Below are positions 26,363-37,953 of a stretch of DNA of 64,000 bases, piece by piece (within the stretch, counting starts at the first letter, position 1; each line of letters opens with the position of its first letter). Position numbers and translations under genes: made by a program. Source of the DNA: Trochalopteron elliotii (lineage: Eukaryota; Chordata; Aves; Passeriformes; Leiothrichidae); assembly GCA_024734555.1 (NCBI GenBank), contig JANPWX010000161.1, positions 1,852,640 to 1,916,639 of the forward strand. The letters run 5' to 3'. Under the pieces are notes generated by a model, which worked only from the letters and a program-made list of their open reading frames with translations, was not told where the DNA came from and did not search any database.

Positions 26363-29300
26363 CTGGAATGGAAGGAAGCAAAGATGATCCCGTGAGGGCA
26401 AAGGGCTTCTAGGGAATGGGTTATTTACACCACCCGACTGCAGGGAAGATTGAAAAACATAAAAAAGGGGAGAGTAAACTACAGAACAGGGCAGAACAGA
26501 GCTAGAATATCTTCTACTCTAGCCAGACATCATCTACCATGAGAATTTACAGATTCCCACTGTTGACTAAGCTGTGTCTTTTGGCACATGGATTACTCAT
26601 CCAAATTTTTATTTCTGCACTGTTTGCTTACTCCGTGTCTTACAATACAGAAAAATACAGTAAGTAAAGCATGACTGTGAGTGTAGAAAGCAGAGGTTCA
26701 TAAAAAGAACAGGAAAATTAAGACAGTAAATAAGATGAGGAAAAAGCATCCACAGCTGTCAGACAAAAAGTGCTTTCTGTGGAGATGCTGGTAACATAAG
26801 CCCTCATCTTAGGGTTTGTTTTTCTGTTTTTTTTCCAGAAGACAAGATGAAAGAGCAGCAAAGAGACAGAAGCAGAAGGAACTAATTAATAGAGAGCAGA
26901 ATAAGGAGAAATTAAACCAGAACTTGGCATGAAAGGTTTTCTCATGGAATGAAGAGTAACAGTTCCCAGGGCCAGGCTGGCCATGTTTCTCTGCTGTTCC
27001 CCTGGGTTTTCAGCTCACCAGCTGTAACCCCTGGGAGCAGGGCACCCAGAAGTTCTCCAGGCAGGGACCACAGCCCCTCTGGGTCGGGGCCAAATTTCTC
27101 AAGCTTTTCCTCTGAAGGACATAAATTTATATTAGATTAGACTTCCTGCTGCCTCACACTTTTAACTGAAAGTAAAACTATCAACAATATTTTCAGTATT
27201 ATTTAAAAACATTTAGTAATTGGTTTTATCTTTGAGGTGTGACATGGGACAAACATCCATTGTAGCTGGCACGCAGAGCAGCACATCTGGTATGATGTGT
27301 TCTCTCACCCACTCCTCACGAGGAAATCATTTACATTTTTCATAAATCAGGAAACCATTGACTTGTTTCAGAAAAAACCAAGAGCGTGCTATGTGCATTT
27401 AATATATTCTCGAAAATGCCTTTCTTGTTCATTCACAGAGTGAAAGATTGTTTTAAGAGATAGACGAGGGCTGCAGAAATGCACACAGATTTTCAGGTTT
27501 TTTGTTCTGCTCTGGGAAAACCCAATTGTTTTATTTTGGCCCCTGTCCCCTGACAGCTCTCGTGGCACCTTCCTCCATCAGAAGAAACAGCCATCACTGT
27601 GGCACCAAGCACATAGAGCCGTTTAGGTATTTTAGGGGCCACAGGATGCCATGGAGGTTCCTGGGGACTGTGGCAGGGTGGGGAGCCCTCCTGTTGTGCC
27701 GGGGGATGTGGCACAGTGGTGGCTGCTACACTGCAGGATCATAAGGGGCCAGGATCTCCCCCCATCCCAACACCCACCTGAGTACCGGATGTGGGTCCAC
27801 GGCACGTTGTTACTCTGGCTCTGGAAAACAAAGCAGATAAATCCTCGTTAAGGCACCGGGCTGGCACCTCACTGCTGCTGCTGTCACTTTCGTTTCCCAA
27901 CCAGGATCGTTCATTCTCTGCAGGGGCAGAGCAGCTGCGTCTCCAAAAGCACAGCAGGCAGCCTCAGTGTCACAGCTGCTGCCGGCCAGCTCTGATCTGG
28001 ACTTGACTTTATATCATTATTACAGGGTACTGTTTTAGCCAGCCCAGCGCTGAGCCCTCCAGAACACCCCAGGCAGTGTTGGTTTTGTTTAGAAAACCAC
28101 GCTGGGTGTGTGCAATCGAGTCAGAGCAAAGAGCAAGGAAGAACTTCGGGGTGCAGAGCGTTTTCTGCACCATCTCCTCAAGCCTGGCTTACAGCACCTG
28201 GCAAACAGGCATCGTTGGCAGAGCAGGGAGCCAGGCATGCTGTCCCACCCTCCTGCAGGGCACCAAGAGGTGGGTCTGGCTTTATGGCTCCTTCTACTTC
28301 GGGTCAGGCTGTTACTGGATGTGTGTGTCTCTCAGAGGCTCTTAAGTGCACTGAGATGGGTTTAAAATTGACTGGAGCACCTCTCCTGTGAAGGCAGGCT
28401 GAGGGAGTTGGGGTTGTTCAGTCTGGAGGAAAAAAAAGCTTTAGGGAGAACTCAAAGCACCTTTGAGTACCTAAAGGGCTACAAGAGAGCTGGAGACAGA
28501 CTTTTGACAGGGGCTTGGCGTGATAAGGGATGTGGGGAATGGTTTTAAAATTAGAGAGGGCAGGTCTAGATTAGATATTAAGAAGAAATTTTTCCTGATT
28601 TTGGCTGTGAGACACTGGTTGCCCAGAGAAGCTGTGGATGCCCCATCCCTGGAAGTGTCCAAGGCAGGTTGGGAAGGGGCTTGGAGCAGCCTGGTCTAGT
28701 GGAATGTGTCCCTCTCTGCTTATGGCAGACGGGTTGGAAAGAGATTATCTTCAAGGTCCCTTCCACGCTAAATCATTCTGTGACTCCGTGATTCGTATTT
28801 TATGAATGTAAAGAGAAAGTGAAGGCAAAGTGTGTATCTTACTGGTCAGATATGCAAAACACCAAGCTTCTGCCCTGGATTTTTAAATCTGAACTTGGCA
28901 TCTCAAACTTGTCTCTCGTCATAACCACAGGAGACCCAAATCTGCAGTCTCTACACAACCACAAGTCCTCAGCGTTTTGCCCGATCAAAGAGTGAAAGCT
29001 TGGGCTCAGCGCTCTGCCTTCTTCTCTTTGCTCGTGCCAAAGGCTTCCAAAGGGAAAAGGTGTGCTGCTGAGATGTGGGTTGGGCTGACTTTCATGGATT
29101 TGGGCTCGGGTGTCGCAGGGGCAGAGCAGCTCTGAGCACGGGGAATGTGCAGGGTGTGGGCACAGACTGTCTGTCTGCGGGTTCGGGGCAAAGGCGAGCG
29201 CCAGGGGAAGGCAGCAGCAGCTCGGAGCGCTCAGTGCCGGAGCTGAGGTGGGTGCTGGCGCTGGAAAAGGTCTGCTCTGGCACCCTCTAGTGCTGCCACG

Positions 29301-32300
29301 GCTGATGCTCCGCGCCTGCAAGGCTGGAGACGCCTTTATGTGTCAAAGCTGACAAACACAAGCTTTGGTCGCCCGTTGAGTGTGGTGGAACTGCCTCAAT
29401 CGGCATCACCGTCCCTCTCCATTGCCTCAGCTTGAATCTCATGCTTGATTTTATTCCTGAGTGCACAATCATTTCTCTCCTGGCTCACACAGCCGGGATT
29501 TCCGGGTAGTTTCTCAACAAGAGCCAAGTGCTGAGCATCTGAGGTCAAACAGTGTCTACCACAATCTGTGCCATCTGGCCACTGATGGACAGGGCGTGTT
29601 CAACACTGGCAGCCTGGGTGACAAACTTGTTGCACTTATAAAAATATCAACCCCATTGTCACTAGTGCAAATTAGCTGTTTTATGTATCTCTTGCAGTTA
29701 TTGCATGATCTCAAAACACTTTGCAGGTACCTACTGGTAAATCCTGCTGAGGACACAAGGTATTGGAGGTACTGGAAGGACTCTGGGAGCTCATAGCAAA
29801 GTTGCTGAGCTCTCTTTCTCTGCTCTGCCTTTGTATGGCATGTGGGAAAGTGTGCCAGGAGGGCTGAGGACACAGAGGTGTTTCTTACTGACAGCTTCAG
29901 ATTTTCCCATGCCATTTACACACAGACCCTTCCTTTCTGCCCATTCTGGATCCCTGAACAGGAGACTTGCTCCTGGCTGGGACACTGTGTCCAGGGCTGT
30001 GCCACATAGCAGAAGCTTCAGGAATAAGTTTGGACCTCACAAAGTGCAAACCTTCAGGGGGCTGATTGAGGGGACTGCCTGTGTCACATGTGGAGGTGTC
30101 CCAAAGATGGCAGGTGACCACTCTCTGGAAGTGGGTTGTACCTTCTCGCCAGGATCATGGATTTTACCTCCCAAGCAAGAGGAAAGGTGTGGCAAAAGAA
30201 GGTAATTCCTGCAGAGGTGGGAATTGCAGATGCAAAAGCAGACTGTCACTGACATTTTTTTTGACTTCCTCATTTGGAAATCTCAGCTGAGGTTTGTTCT
30301 CCAAGTGGTATCATGACAGAAACGTGATCACTGTCCCTTTTTGTTAAGCACAGCTGGGCTGCAAATGCTGACTTTACTGAGTCATTATTTATGCTCTGTT
30401 TTTACAGAACAGTCCAAGAGGTTTTTTTTAAAAGCCATGCTTCCATGAGGACAATGGAAAGGAATCAAATATGGTCTCTCTGTGAAAAAACACGGATATT
30501 ACTCTCTTGCAAATAGAGTTAGCATGGCACTCTGCACTTTGGAGAACAGGAGATAGGGAGAGCCCCTCATTCACTCCCATGCACCAGCAGTCCCAAGCCT
30601 CCACTCTCACGCTGCTGTGCCCCTACTTCCATAAAGTATCCCTAAACTGCCCCAACAGTCAAGTCAGATTTGTACTGCCACCCCTTCAGGAGACATTTCT
30701 ATGGTCAGTTCATGATTACCCAGCTGAGGCCTGTGATTGCACTGCAATGAAATCTCCCCATGTACCACTCCTGCACAGAATAGTGCACTCCAAACAGGAC
30801 ACCAGGATGATCTGTTAAAATAATAGAAATAATAGTCCTAACCCTGTAGTTAGCAAGTGTTTAAAACTGAAAAGGTCCTTTGGTGATTCTCAGGACCTGG
30901 ACTTCTCATCTGTTGCCATTGCTGCTCCTTGAGCACCCTGTTTCGGCTGTTTCTGTTGAGGAAGGGAAACTCCAGACATGGACTGAGTCCCCTCACCTGC
31001 TGCTGCTCTCTTGGGTTTGTAAGACTCACAGACAGCAATGCCAGGCCCTGCTATATTCCTCTGGAAGAGGAAAATTTTTACAGAAGAGCCAGATGCTGAG
31101 AGATGAGGCTTCACAGCCAGAGTGTGACCTGGGAGAGGTTTCTGCACCTTGAGCACTGTGATTACTTGCCCTCCTCTGCTGGCTTACAGTGCAACTTCTC
31201 TCTCCCAAAGTAGTGGAAGGAGAAGAGGACTGACCTGGATGACAGGTGTTAACTTTCAGTGTTATCAGGATCATTATTCTGCAGCTTAATAACCACTGTG
31301 AGCCTCAGGTCAGGGAAAGCTGTGCAGAGCACAAGGGTTTGCATTAAAGAGCAGAGGAGCATGAGGCCATGGTTACTTGCCTGGCTTGCTTTCGTGACAA
31401 GGCTAGGTGGGAGGAAAGAATGAACTCGGGTGAAATGAAGCACAACAAGCTTTAAAGTGGTGCAAAGCTCCTGGAGAAGGAGTGGGAGGAGAAATCGCTG
31501 CTGCACGAGCAGTACTGAAGTAGCAGTGAAAGGTTGTTGACAATCCAGCAGCCTGCAAGCACGTGAGAGAGGCAAACATGTATTTGCTGCAGCTTGTGCT
31601 GGAGCACTGTGAGCTCCAAGCATCTGTTATTTGTCCTGCTTGCTCTGGTGTTATGGGCACACAAAACTCTCTCTGGACACAGCAGACTTTCTCACACTCA
31701 CAGAAGGAGGTGACTGCTCCTGACCCCGCTTTGTGGGCAGGCTGAAGCACCCAAAGGGGTCAGGGGGTCTTGCTAGGGCTGTCACAAGGGTAATTTGCTT
31801 TCTCACACATCTGCCTGCCATTTAATGCACTTTAAAAGTTCGGGAGGTGTTTATGAGCAAAAAGGGTGTCATTCACGCACACGATCTTATTCAATTAAAT
31901 GGAAATACGCACAAGTCACTGCAGGGAGGGGGAAGGGTGGGAGGGAGTCAGACCTCCCTCCCCCAAGGGTCAGTGCAAAGAGCATTCTTGGAACAGTCAC
32001 TCTGCTGGAAACTTGGGCCCAAACTCTGCGATGAGTAACTGAATGTTACTTTGAGGACAGGCAATTTAAAAAAAAATTAAATAATAATAATAATAAAAAA
32101 TTAAATTAAATTAGTAATTATATAAGTATATATAAATTAAAATAAGTAATAATAAAATTAAATAAGTAATAATAAAAAAATACTATCATACAGAAGGGAT
32201 TAAAAACTTGAATAGGGATAGGGATAAACTTAAAAGCTTTTTGCTTTTCTTAAAAAAAAAAAAAAGAAAATAAGGCCCATACAAAGCTTTACAGGCCAGC

Positions 32301-32526
32301 AGACAGAGGGTTGAACATGAGCTCTTACCGCTGAGGGCTGCAGAAAATCTATACCCAGGTATATCAGGCAGGCAAGCAGTAAAATCCACTGAGCAACTGC
32401 AGACACGAGGTGCAGCGTGTTCCCAACCTGTCCTCCTGGCCAGGGCTTGCATTCATCCTCCTCAGGTTCCCTTCCACAATGCATCTTCTCTCCAGGCTTT
32501 GGCTGTGCCTCTGGCTTTCCTTCCAT
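26013..32526 (-). CDS. TNFSF4: TNFSF4 (OX40 ligand), three coding exons, complete
   Basis: Joining 32526-32329, 27820-27778 and 26362-26013 gives 591 nt, or 196 residues (human 183). It is a type II membrane protein: a polar, acidic cytoplasmic tail (1-37), a hydrophobic anchor at about 38-58 (WILLLACLIYLGI), a short stalk, then a compact TNF-homology domain. Recognition rests on NGSILIPCDGLYLASLKS, which aligns with the NNSVIINCDGFYLISLKG region of mammalian OX40 ligand, and on RYSGRSIK at the exon 2/3 junction, like human RYPRIQSIK. Five N-glycosylation sequons are visible (about N90, N102, N152, N157, N177), with cysteines at about 109, 120, 173 and 196. The known family role is engaging TNFRSF4 on activated T cells. 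The start ATG has G at -3 and +4, a strong context. No frameshift or stop was seen. Confidence 0.92.
27019..27111 (-). other. Candidate 93-nt cassette exon in TNFSF4 intron 2
   Basis: A 93-nt open segment between the acceptor TATGTCCTTCAG and the donor CTG|GTGAGC. With the phase-1 base from exon 2 it reads EEKLEKFGPDPEGLW onward for 31 residues with no stop, and it leaves in phase 1, exactly matching exon 3. Inclusion would lengthen the stalk just before the TNF-homology domain. The conserved form joins exon 2 directly to exon 3 (RYSGRSIK), so this is either an optional exon or a chance open segment. Confidence 0.35.
27778..27820 (-). CDS. TNFSF4: TNFSF4 coding exon 2 (43 nt)
   Basis: 43 nt between the acceptor TGTTTTCCAG and the donor CAG|GTGGGT. 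It encodes SQSNNVPWTHIRYS plus one base of a glycine codon, so it enters in phase 0 and leaves in phase 1. It corresponds to the short stalk exon of mammalian OX40 ligand. Confidence 0.85.
28362..28797 (+). mobile_element. CR1 LINE 3' fragment in TNFSF4 intron 1
   Basis: About 435 bp of a CR1 3' end in antisense to TNFSF4: GGAGCACCTCTCCTGTGAAG, GTTGTTCAGTCTGGAG, AGAAATTTTTCCTGATTTTG, GTTGCCCAGAGAAGCTGTGG, and a tail ending CATTCTGTGACTCCGTGATT. Confidence 0.9.
32068..32195. repeat. AT-rich (TAA/AATT) low-complexity block in TNFSF4 intron 1
   Basis: About 130 bp built from AATAAT, TAAATTAAAT and similar units with almost no G or C, beginning about 130 bp inside intron 1. An A-rich run follows at about 32250-32265. 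Confidence 0.9.
32329..32526 (-). CDS. TNFSF4: TNFSF4 coding exon 1
   Basis: 66 codons encode the cytoplasmic tail and membrane anchor. It ends in phase 0 at TCAGCG with donor GTAAGA. The frame read past the donor runs into a lysine/phenylalanine-rich intronic stretch, which is not protein. Confidence 0.9.
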
Positions 32527-32647
32527 CCCAGCCCTGCTGCCTGCAGCTGCTGGGGAAGGGCCAGGAGCTCACAGGAGCCTGCAGGGGCTGAAGAGCTCCC
32601 GTCCCAGGAGCAGAGATGAAGTGAAGAAAGTGCCTTCAGGAGATTGC

Positions 32648-32703
32648 TTTATGCACAGAGAAGCAGGCGGGGGAACTTCTTTGTGACTAATCTAAATTTC
32701 CCC
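32648..32703 (-). promoter_or_regulatory. Candidate TNFSF4 core promoter region
   Basis: Upstream of the TNFSF4 start on the minus strand are GGGGAAATTT (32703-32694), resembling a kappa-B half-consensus, and CATAAA (32653-32648), a TATA-like box about 120 nt before the ATG. Inducible expression through NF-kappa-B is known for mammalian OX40 ligand, but these sites are motif matches only. Confidence 0.3.
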
Positions 32704-32766
32704 TTCCTTCCTTCCTTTCTTTCTTTCTTTTCTTTCTCTCTTTTTTTTTTCTAATTTTTTTTTTCT
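32700..32766. repeat. Polypyrimidine tract (CTTT/CCTT)n
   Basis: About 65 bp almost purely C and T on the plus strand, made of CCTT and CTTT units and T runs. It lies just upstream of the candidate TNFSF4 promoter. Confidence 0.9.
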
Positions 32767-35700
32767 GTGTGAATGTGGGGGTTGATTTATTGCATCCCAG
32801 TTCAGTTTTGAGTAAGGTCCTTTCAAAGGAGAGCTGTTTACATCTTTCATATCTTCAACTGTGGATGACTTGATATGTGTTCTTTCCAACAACAGCAAAG
32901 AGTTGGGTGGACAGTGCTTGTCTTCTCTCAGTCTTTTGTCAGTAAAAGCTCTCACTTCTCTGTTCAACCTGAGGTGGGGAGTTTACAGGGCTGGCTCCCT
33001 CCCTTTCTAGCATCTCATAATGTTCCTGAAATCCCATTTCTGAAAAGAAGCAATGAATAGGAAAGGATGTGGGACAAGTGGGTAGCATAAGGGATAAGAG
33101 AGGAAACAAGCATTTCCCTTTCCACTTTTTCCTTCTGATTTTGAAGTCATGGGATGTTGTGCAAAGCATAGGAGGGAGAAAATGGAGGACTGTTTGGGAA
33201 CAACTTCCCCTGTTGCACAGTTGGAAACTTGTAGTCCAGAAAATGCCTCCAGAGGGGCATTCCCTGGCCATCCAGGCTTCTCTCCTGGCAGAGGGAAGCC
33301 TATCCCTTGGGGTACCTTTGGGTGGTCTCTTTGTGACTTTTGCTTGCCACACCCAGAGCTGCTCAATGTCAGATGACTGAAGCAGGGACCATCTCTTGTG
33401 CTTATTTTGGGTGACAGACTTTGCATCCCTCTTTAGGGGCAGTCCAGCCCTGCTCTTTCCACTGCTCTTTTTGCTGGAGTTTTTTCTGCTGTAAATTACC
33501 AAATCGTGACCCAAGTCAGGCGCTGCCTTCTCCTGGTGGGGATGGAGCCCACTGGGGGTATAATTACCTGCCTGCCTTCTAGGGATGAGCTGGCAGAGTT
33601 TCCCTTCCCCAAAATGTGCCCTCTTAACCTGTCACAAGGCACATGCCCTGACATGTAACCTGCATGCAGAGGAAGCAGGAGCAATGTTCTTTCATGTGTT
33701 CTCCCATCTAGGCAAAGCTATTTCCTGTGAACATAAGCCACATGAAGAGGGGAGTGCAGCTGCTGGGTAGGATCTGCTGTGAGGACACCCCACGCTGAGT
33801 TGTGGGTGGATTGGGTCAGGAATACACTCTGGTGTTTGCTGGAGAGCACACCACAGGTCATGGAAGCTTAGCGAAGAAGGTTCAGCTTCCACATCGTCCA
33901 CTTTTGAGTGCATGGAAATTCTTGTTCCCTTCCCACCTCTGGTCACTCTCCTGGGTGTGCTGGAGCTCCTGACTGAGCCCCAGCCCAATGAGAGGCCCTG
34001 GGAGCAGCTCTCACCCTCCTTCCTCGACCAGAAATATGACTGCAGCCACAGCAAGGAGGGTTGGTGCTACCCCAGAGCAGCTCCCTTGGATGCAGAATGT
34101 GAGTTTGGTGTTTTGTGACATTTGGCAGTCACACAGCACCTGGGAACACCAGCCCAGGCTTGGCCAAGCCCTGCAGAGGAATGAAGCGATGCCTTGAGGT
34201 GCTGCAGAGGTCTGTTGGAGCTGGAGGCATGTGAAGAGGATTGTTTGCTTCTATGGAACTGCAATGTCATGTCTAGGGATTATGAGATCCCCAGGAAAGC
34301 TGCTCTGAGTGGTCCCCACCTGCTCCCTCCAGGAAAAGAAACTTGGGCTTACTGTTCACTGCTTAGTTTCTACAAAGATGCCAGGATGCTGAGCTAAGGC
34401 ATCCCAAACCCTTTGGAAGCCTGTAATTCTCACATTTTACACACATGCCTTTGAACCCAGATGTGAGTTCTTCCCCAACTCCTCTCTCCCTGACTCTGGA
34501 TTTTGTACTGGTTTTCTTTCTAAAACTCTAAAAAAAACCCCATGGGTGAAGGTTGTGCTTATGTATTTCTGGAATTGTCTTGTAATTTCCATACTACCCC
34601 AGTGCAAGTGTCTCAGCCTGAGTTAGCAGCACTGGTGGCATGAAAGCTGCACTTCAAGTGATGTCCCTGGCACTGTATCCGAAACAGGAGAGAGGACAAC
34701 ACATTCAGGGGCATCACAAACACCCTTGCACAGACTCTTCCATGGTTTTTGGTTGCTTTCAGCTTCTCCTCCTGCCTTGCACATGGAAGTGCATGCCACT
34801 TGGTGGCTTTCAGAGGCCCTGCTCTCCCTCTGAAACCTTCCAGGCCTTTGGAATCCCAACACCGCAGACCTGCTGCACACACCCAGCATTTGCCAAAATC
34901 TGCTGTGTTTATCAGAATTATTTTGGTCCCTCTTCCACAGGGGCCCTAAAGCTGGAGTCTCTTGGGGTTTTGCCTCAACCCTTTGCAGTCATCAAGTCAT
35001 TCTAGTGAGCAGACAGGGTGGGAGGGCTTTGGGCACTCTGGTGCTCTGGTCACCTTGTTAATTTTCCAAAGAAACGCCTCTCGGTGACACATGCAGGAAC
35101 TTTGTTCCAGCAAGGTCTGAAGGAAAGCAGGGCAAATTGGTAATTAGGCATGCTGCTTTGCTTGGTTTTGACAACAATCCAGTACCTCCTACATCAGTCT
35201 GCCATTTCTGAGCTTTCCCAGACTGGTGAGCTGAGTCATTTAAAACTTTGGCTAAAGCGTGTTGGTTACAGTCATGGCTAAATCCTGCAGTGTCGTGGTT
35301 GTACCAGGACTCAGCTGGAGCCCTGGCAGTGCCCAAGATCACTGGGAAGGGGCACAGACCAGGGCCCCTGGCCCATGGGGAGCACTCTGTGAGTGACAGT
35401 CACAGAGCAGAAGCCTTTAACCAAGACTGGGCAGCCTTTACTGGCACCCACCTTAATTTAACTCCCATTTCTCAGGGGAAGTGCTCTCAGCCCCTCAAAA
35501 AGGAGGAATTGGGGAGTTATATAGGAGAGCTTAACTTCTCACAAGAACAGTGGAAGAACAAATGAAACTGTTTGCAAAGAGATACAAAGAAAAAGGAAAC
35601 AAGTAATAAGCAGTGTGGGCCTCCAAGAGCAAAACCAGATGCTGTCTGTGGGGCAAGGAAAACTTTTGGGCAGAGGAGCAGCTGTGGGAATGCACTGTGT

Positions 35701-36551
35701 CTTCAGCAGTTGCCTTGTTTCTCTTTTTCATAATGTGAAGCGTGGTCTGTATGAAGCTGTTGCTCAGCAGGTGAGGAGGTGACTGAGTGATTTATGGTTG
35801 TGTGTTAACAAAATGGAAGGATGCACCTTGCCCCCCTGGACCTGCTCTTCTGCAGAGTCCCCTTTTCCTTGGAGATCCTCTGGCAGAGCAAACAGGCAAA
35901 GAGACATGTTCACAGGTGAGATCTGGCCTCTCAGCTCTTGCTGGTAGCTTTTATCTGTCATTCACCTTTTACCTATAATTTCAGGGTTTGGCCTGCATTT
36001 GAAATTAATTACCAGGAGAATGGTGCTCTGCTCTCATTGCTGCAGTCCAGTAATACAATTTACACTTGATGCTGGGTTATCCTTGTGTGTGGGTGCCTGT
36101 CCTCCAGCAAGGCTGTCCTGGCCTCAGGAATAACTGGGGGCATGGTTTGATTGAGTAAAACAGTAGAGAATAGCAAAGGAAGCCTTTGAGGGGGAGAAAA
36201 GCCAAATGTTAGGGAGGCAAGATTTTTGTGTGATCCTGCAAATGCTGTTTAATGTCTCTGTCCGCTCCAGAAATGAAGTATTTTATAATTAAAACAGGTT
36301 TATTTGTCAAAGTCAAGGACTTCTGCCTGAAAGGTTTGTGCATTCCTGCTCCAGCATCTCTGGCCTGCATTAACTATTTGTCTGCCTTGATCATCAGAGG
36401 AAAAGACACCAATGTCTTTCACATCCAGCACACTAAGAATCTGTTGATTTCTGGCTGATTTTAGTTCACCCTAAACTGGAAAAATATTATATATTTTTCC
36501 ATTGCTAAAATAGTTTATAAATCTGAGCTGAAAGGTTGTTCTTGGACGTGG

Positions 36552-36642
36552 CAGGTAGAGAGGTCCCTCTAAAAAGAATTCAGGAGATGGACTAAATTAT
36601 CCTTGTGGATCCCTTCCAACTTATGATAGTGTATGATTCTGA
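36552..36642 (+). mobile_element. CR1 LINE 3' end, short
   Basis: AGATGGACTAAATTATCCTT, then GTGGATCCCTTCCAACTTAT and a final ATGATTCTGA are the terminal CR1 sequence. The 5' part is absent. Confidence 0.75.
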
Positions 36643-36702
36643 GATTAATTTCACTTCCATATGGCTTTTCCTTGCTCCCTGTGTCCAGCCACTTTTTGGC
36701 TG

Positions 36703-36718
36703 GTGTGTGTGTGTGTGT
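36703..36718. repeat. (GT)8 microsatellite
   Basis: Eight GT units, uninterrupted, between TGG and CTCGG. Confidence 0.9.
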
Positions 36719-37519
36719 CTCGGATTTCTAACAGCAAAGGCACTGGGCTAGTAAGGAGGAATTCATGTTAGTCAGGCTAGTTTTGGCACTGTAAATTAGA
36801 GACAGAAATACTGAAAGTGCTGTGAAATCACAAAACTATTGACATTTAGGCAGAGCCAGGATTCTGTGGAGATATCCCCAAAGAGGAACATGATCACCTC
36901 CCTGGGGTAAATCCCACTGTGCCTCATCCCACTGTGCTGGAGGGGTATTTTTCCTAAGAAGCTGCTTTATGGGAGCAGGGAGATGAGCAATGGATGGATT
37001 CCCCAGGGCACACCTGTGGCAGCTGCTGTGTGTAGAGTCATTTTTCCTGCTTGTCACAGTTCCTGGGCCAAGACAAGGGACGAGAGAACACAATGCTGAA
37101 CTGTGTTGGGCCCAGCAAAGCCAGGCAAGAATGAGGAGCTGCCCCCCTGGCAGTGCTGGCAGCTGTTGTGGTGCCTGGCTAGGTGGGATCTGTGAGTGGA
37201 CACAGTGTCTGGGAAGAGTCTGGTGTTTACTGGTGCCTTTCCACATCAGCTCTGTGGTTTCCAGCACAGCCCCCATGGGCAGCAGTGCAGCTTCCCAGCA
37301 CTGCCTCAGCTGGCAGCCAGCACCATCCACACCAGACTTGTGAGGTTCCAAAGGTCAGATGCTGGCCCTTTTTGGATGTGACAGGAGATTTTCCACTGCT
37401 GGTGGTGGTTTTTGCCCTGAGCTCTGTCTCTTTCTGAGCTGCTGTGGACTGACTGTGCTGTTCTGTTCCTCAGAGTGGACTCCCCTTATCAGTCACCAGC
37501 TGAGAGGGTCGGGGCTAAG

Positions 37520-37953
37520 TGATGCCTTGAGAGGCTGCCTGGAACAGAGAGGCTAGACAGAGTTAAAGGAATAAAGTAGGGATTTATTTAAAGGCCTTCA
37601 AAGGACACACCTTGGGCAGTACAAGAGCCCTCCTGTGGCTACACCCAAGATGGACCAGGGGTCACGAGTTTTCACACTTTCTTAAGTTTTGGTCCATTTA
37701 TATATTGGGGTTAATTGTCCAATTACAGCTTCAGGTTATGAAGTCCCATCCTCCCAGACTGCTCTCCTCAATTCATTGTTGTTTATGCTTTTGGGGCCTG
37801 AAGCTGCAATGGTGTCCTTGGTTTTAGGGCTGGAAAAGGATTGTTTTGTGTGACTGAACTGTGAGGAGAACCTGCTAACACTTGATATGAAGTTCAGAGT
37901 CACTACTGCAGTACAGAATCTGGAAAACATGAAAGCTAAAACTGAAGGCAGCA
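37520..37953 (-). mobile_element. Solo retroviral LTR, copy 2
   Basis: 434 bp, same family as the LTR at 5202. The left end is TGATGCCTT; the right end carries one substitution (AAGGCAGCA). It is flanked by a perfect 4-bp duplication TAAG (37516-37519 and 37954-37957), which fixes the boundaries and supports an ERV1-like integrase. A TATA-like TATATAAA and an AATAAA are retained on the minus strand. No internal retroviral sequence is present. Confidence 0.9.

Larger units (their letters stand above)
27821..32328 (-). other. TNFSF4 intron 1
   Basis: About 4.5 kb. Holds the CR1 fragment at 28.4-28.8 kb, a modestly CpG-enriched patch at about 29.17-29.30 kb, and the AT-rich block at 32.07-32.20 kb. 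No other exon was recognised. Confidence 0.7.

Noticed and set aside
25728..26387. 219-codon plus-strand frame
   Set aside because: It is antisense to TNFSF4 exon 3, whose protein is clearly conserved; the frame reads as its shadow and has no family similarity.
32939..33514. 191-codon minus-strand frame upstream of TNFSF4
   Set aside because: No recognisable motif; basic/Ser-rich composition reflects local base content. It does not splice in phase to TNFSF4 exon 1, which carries its own strong start.
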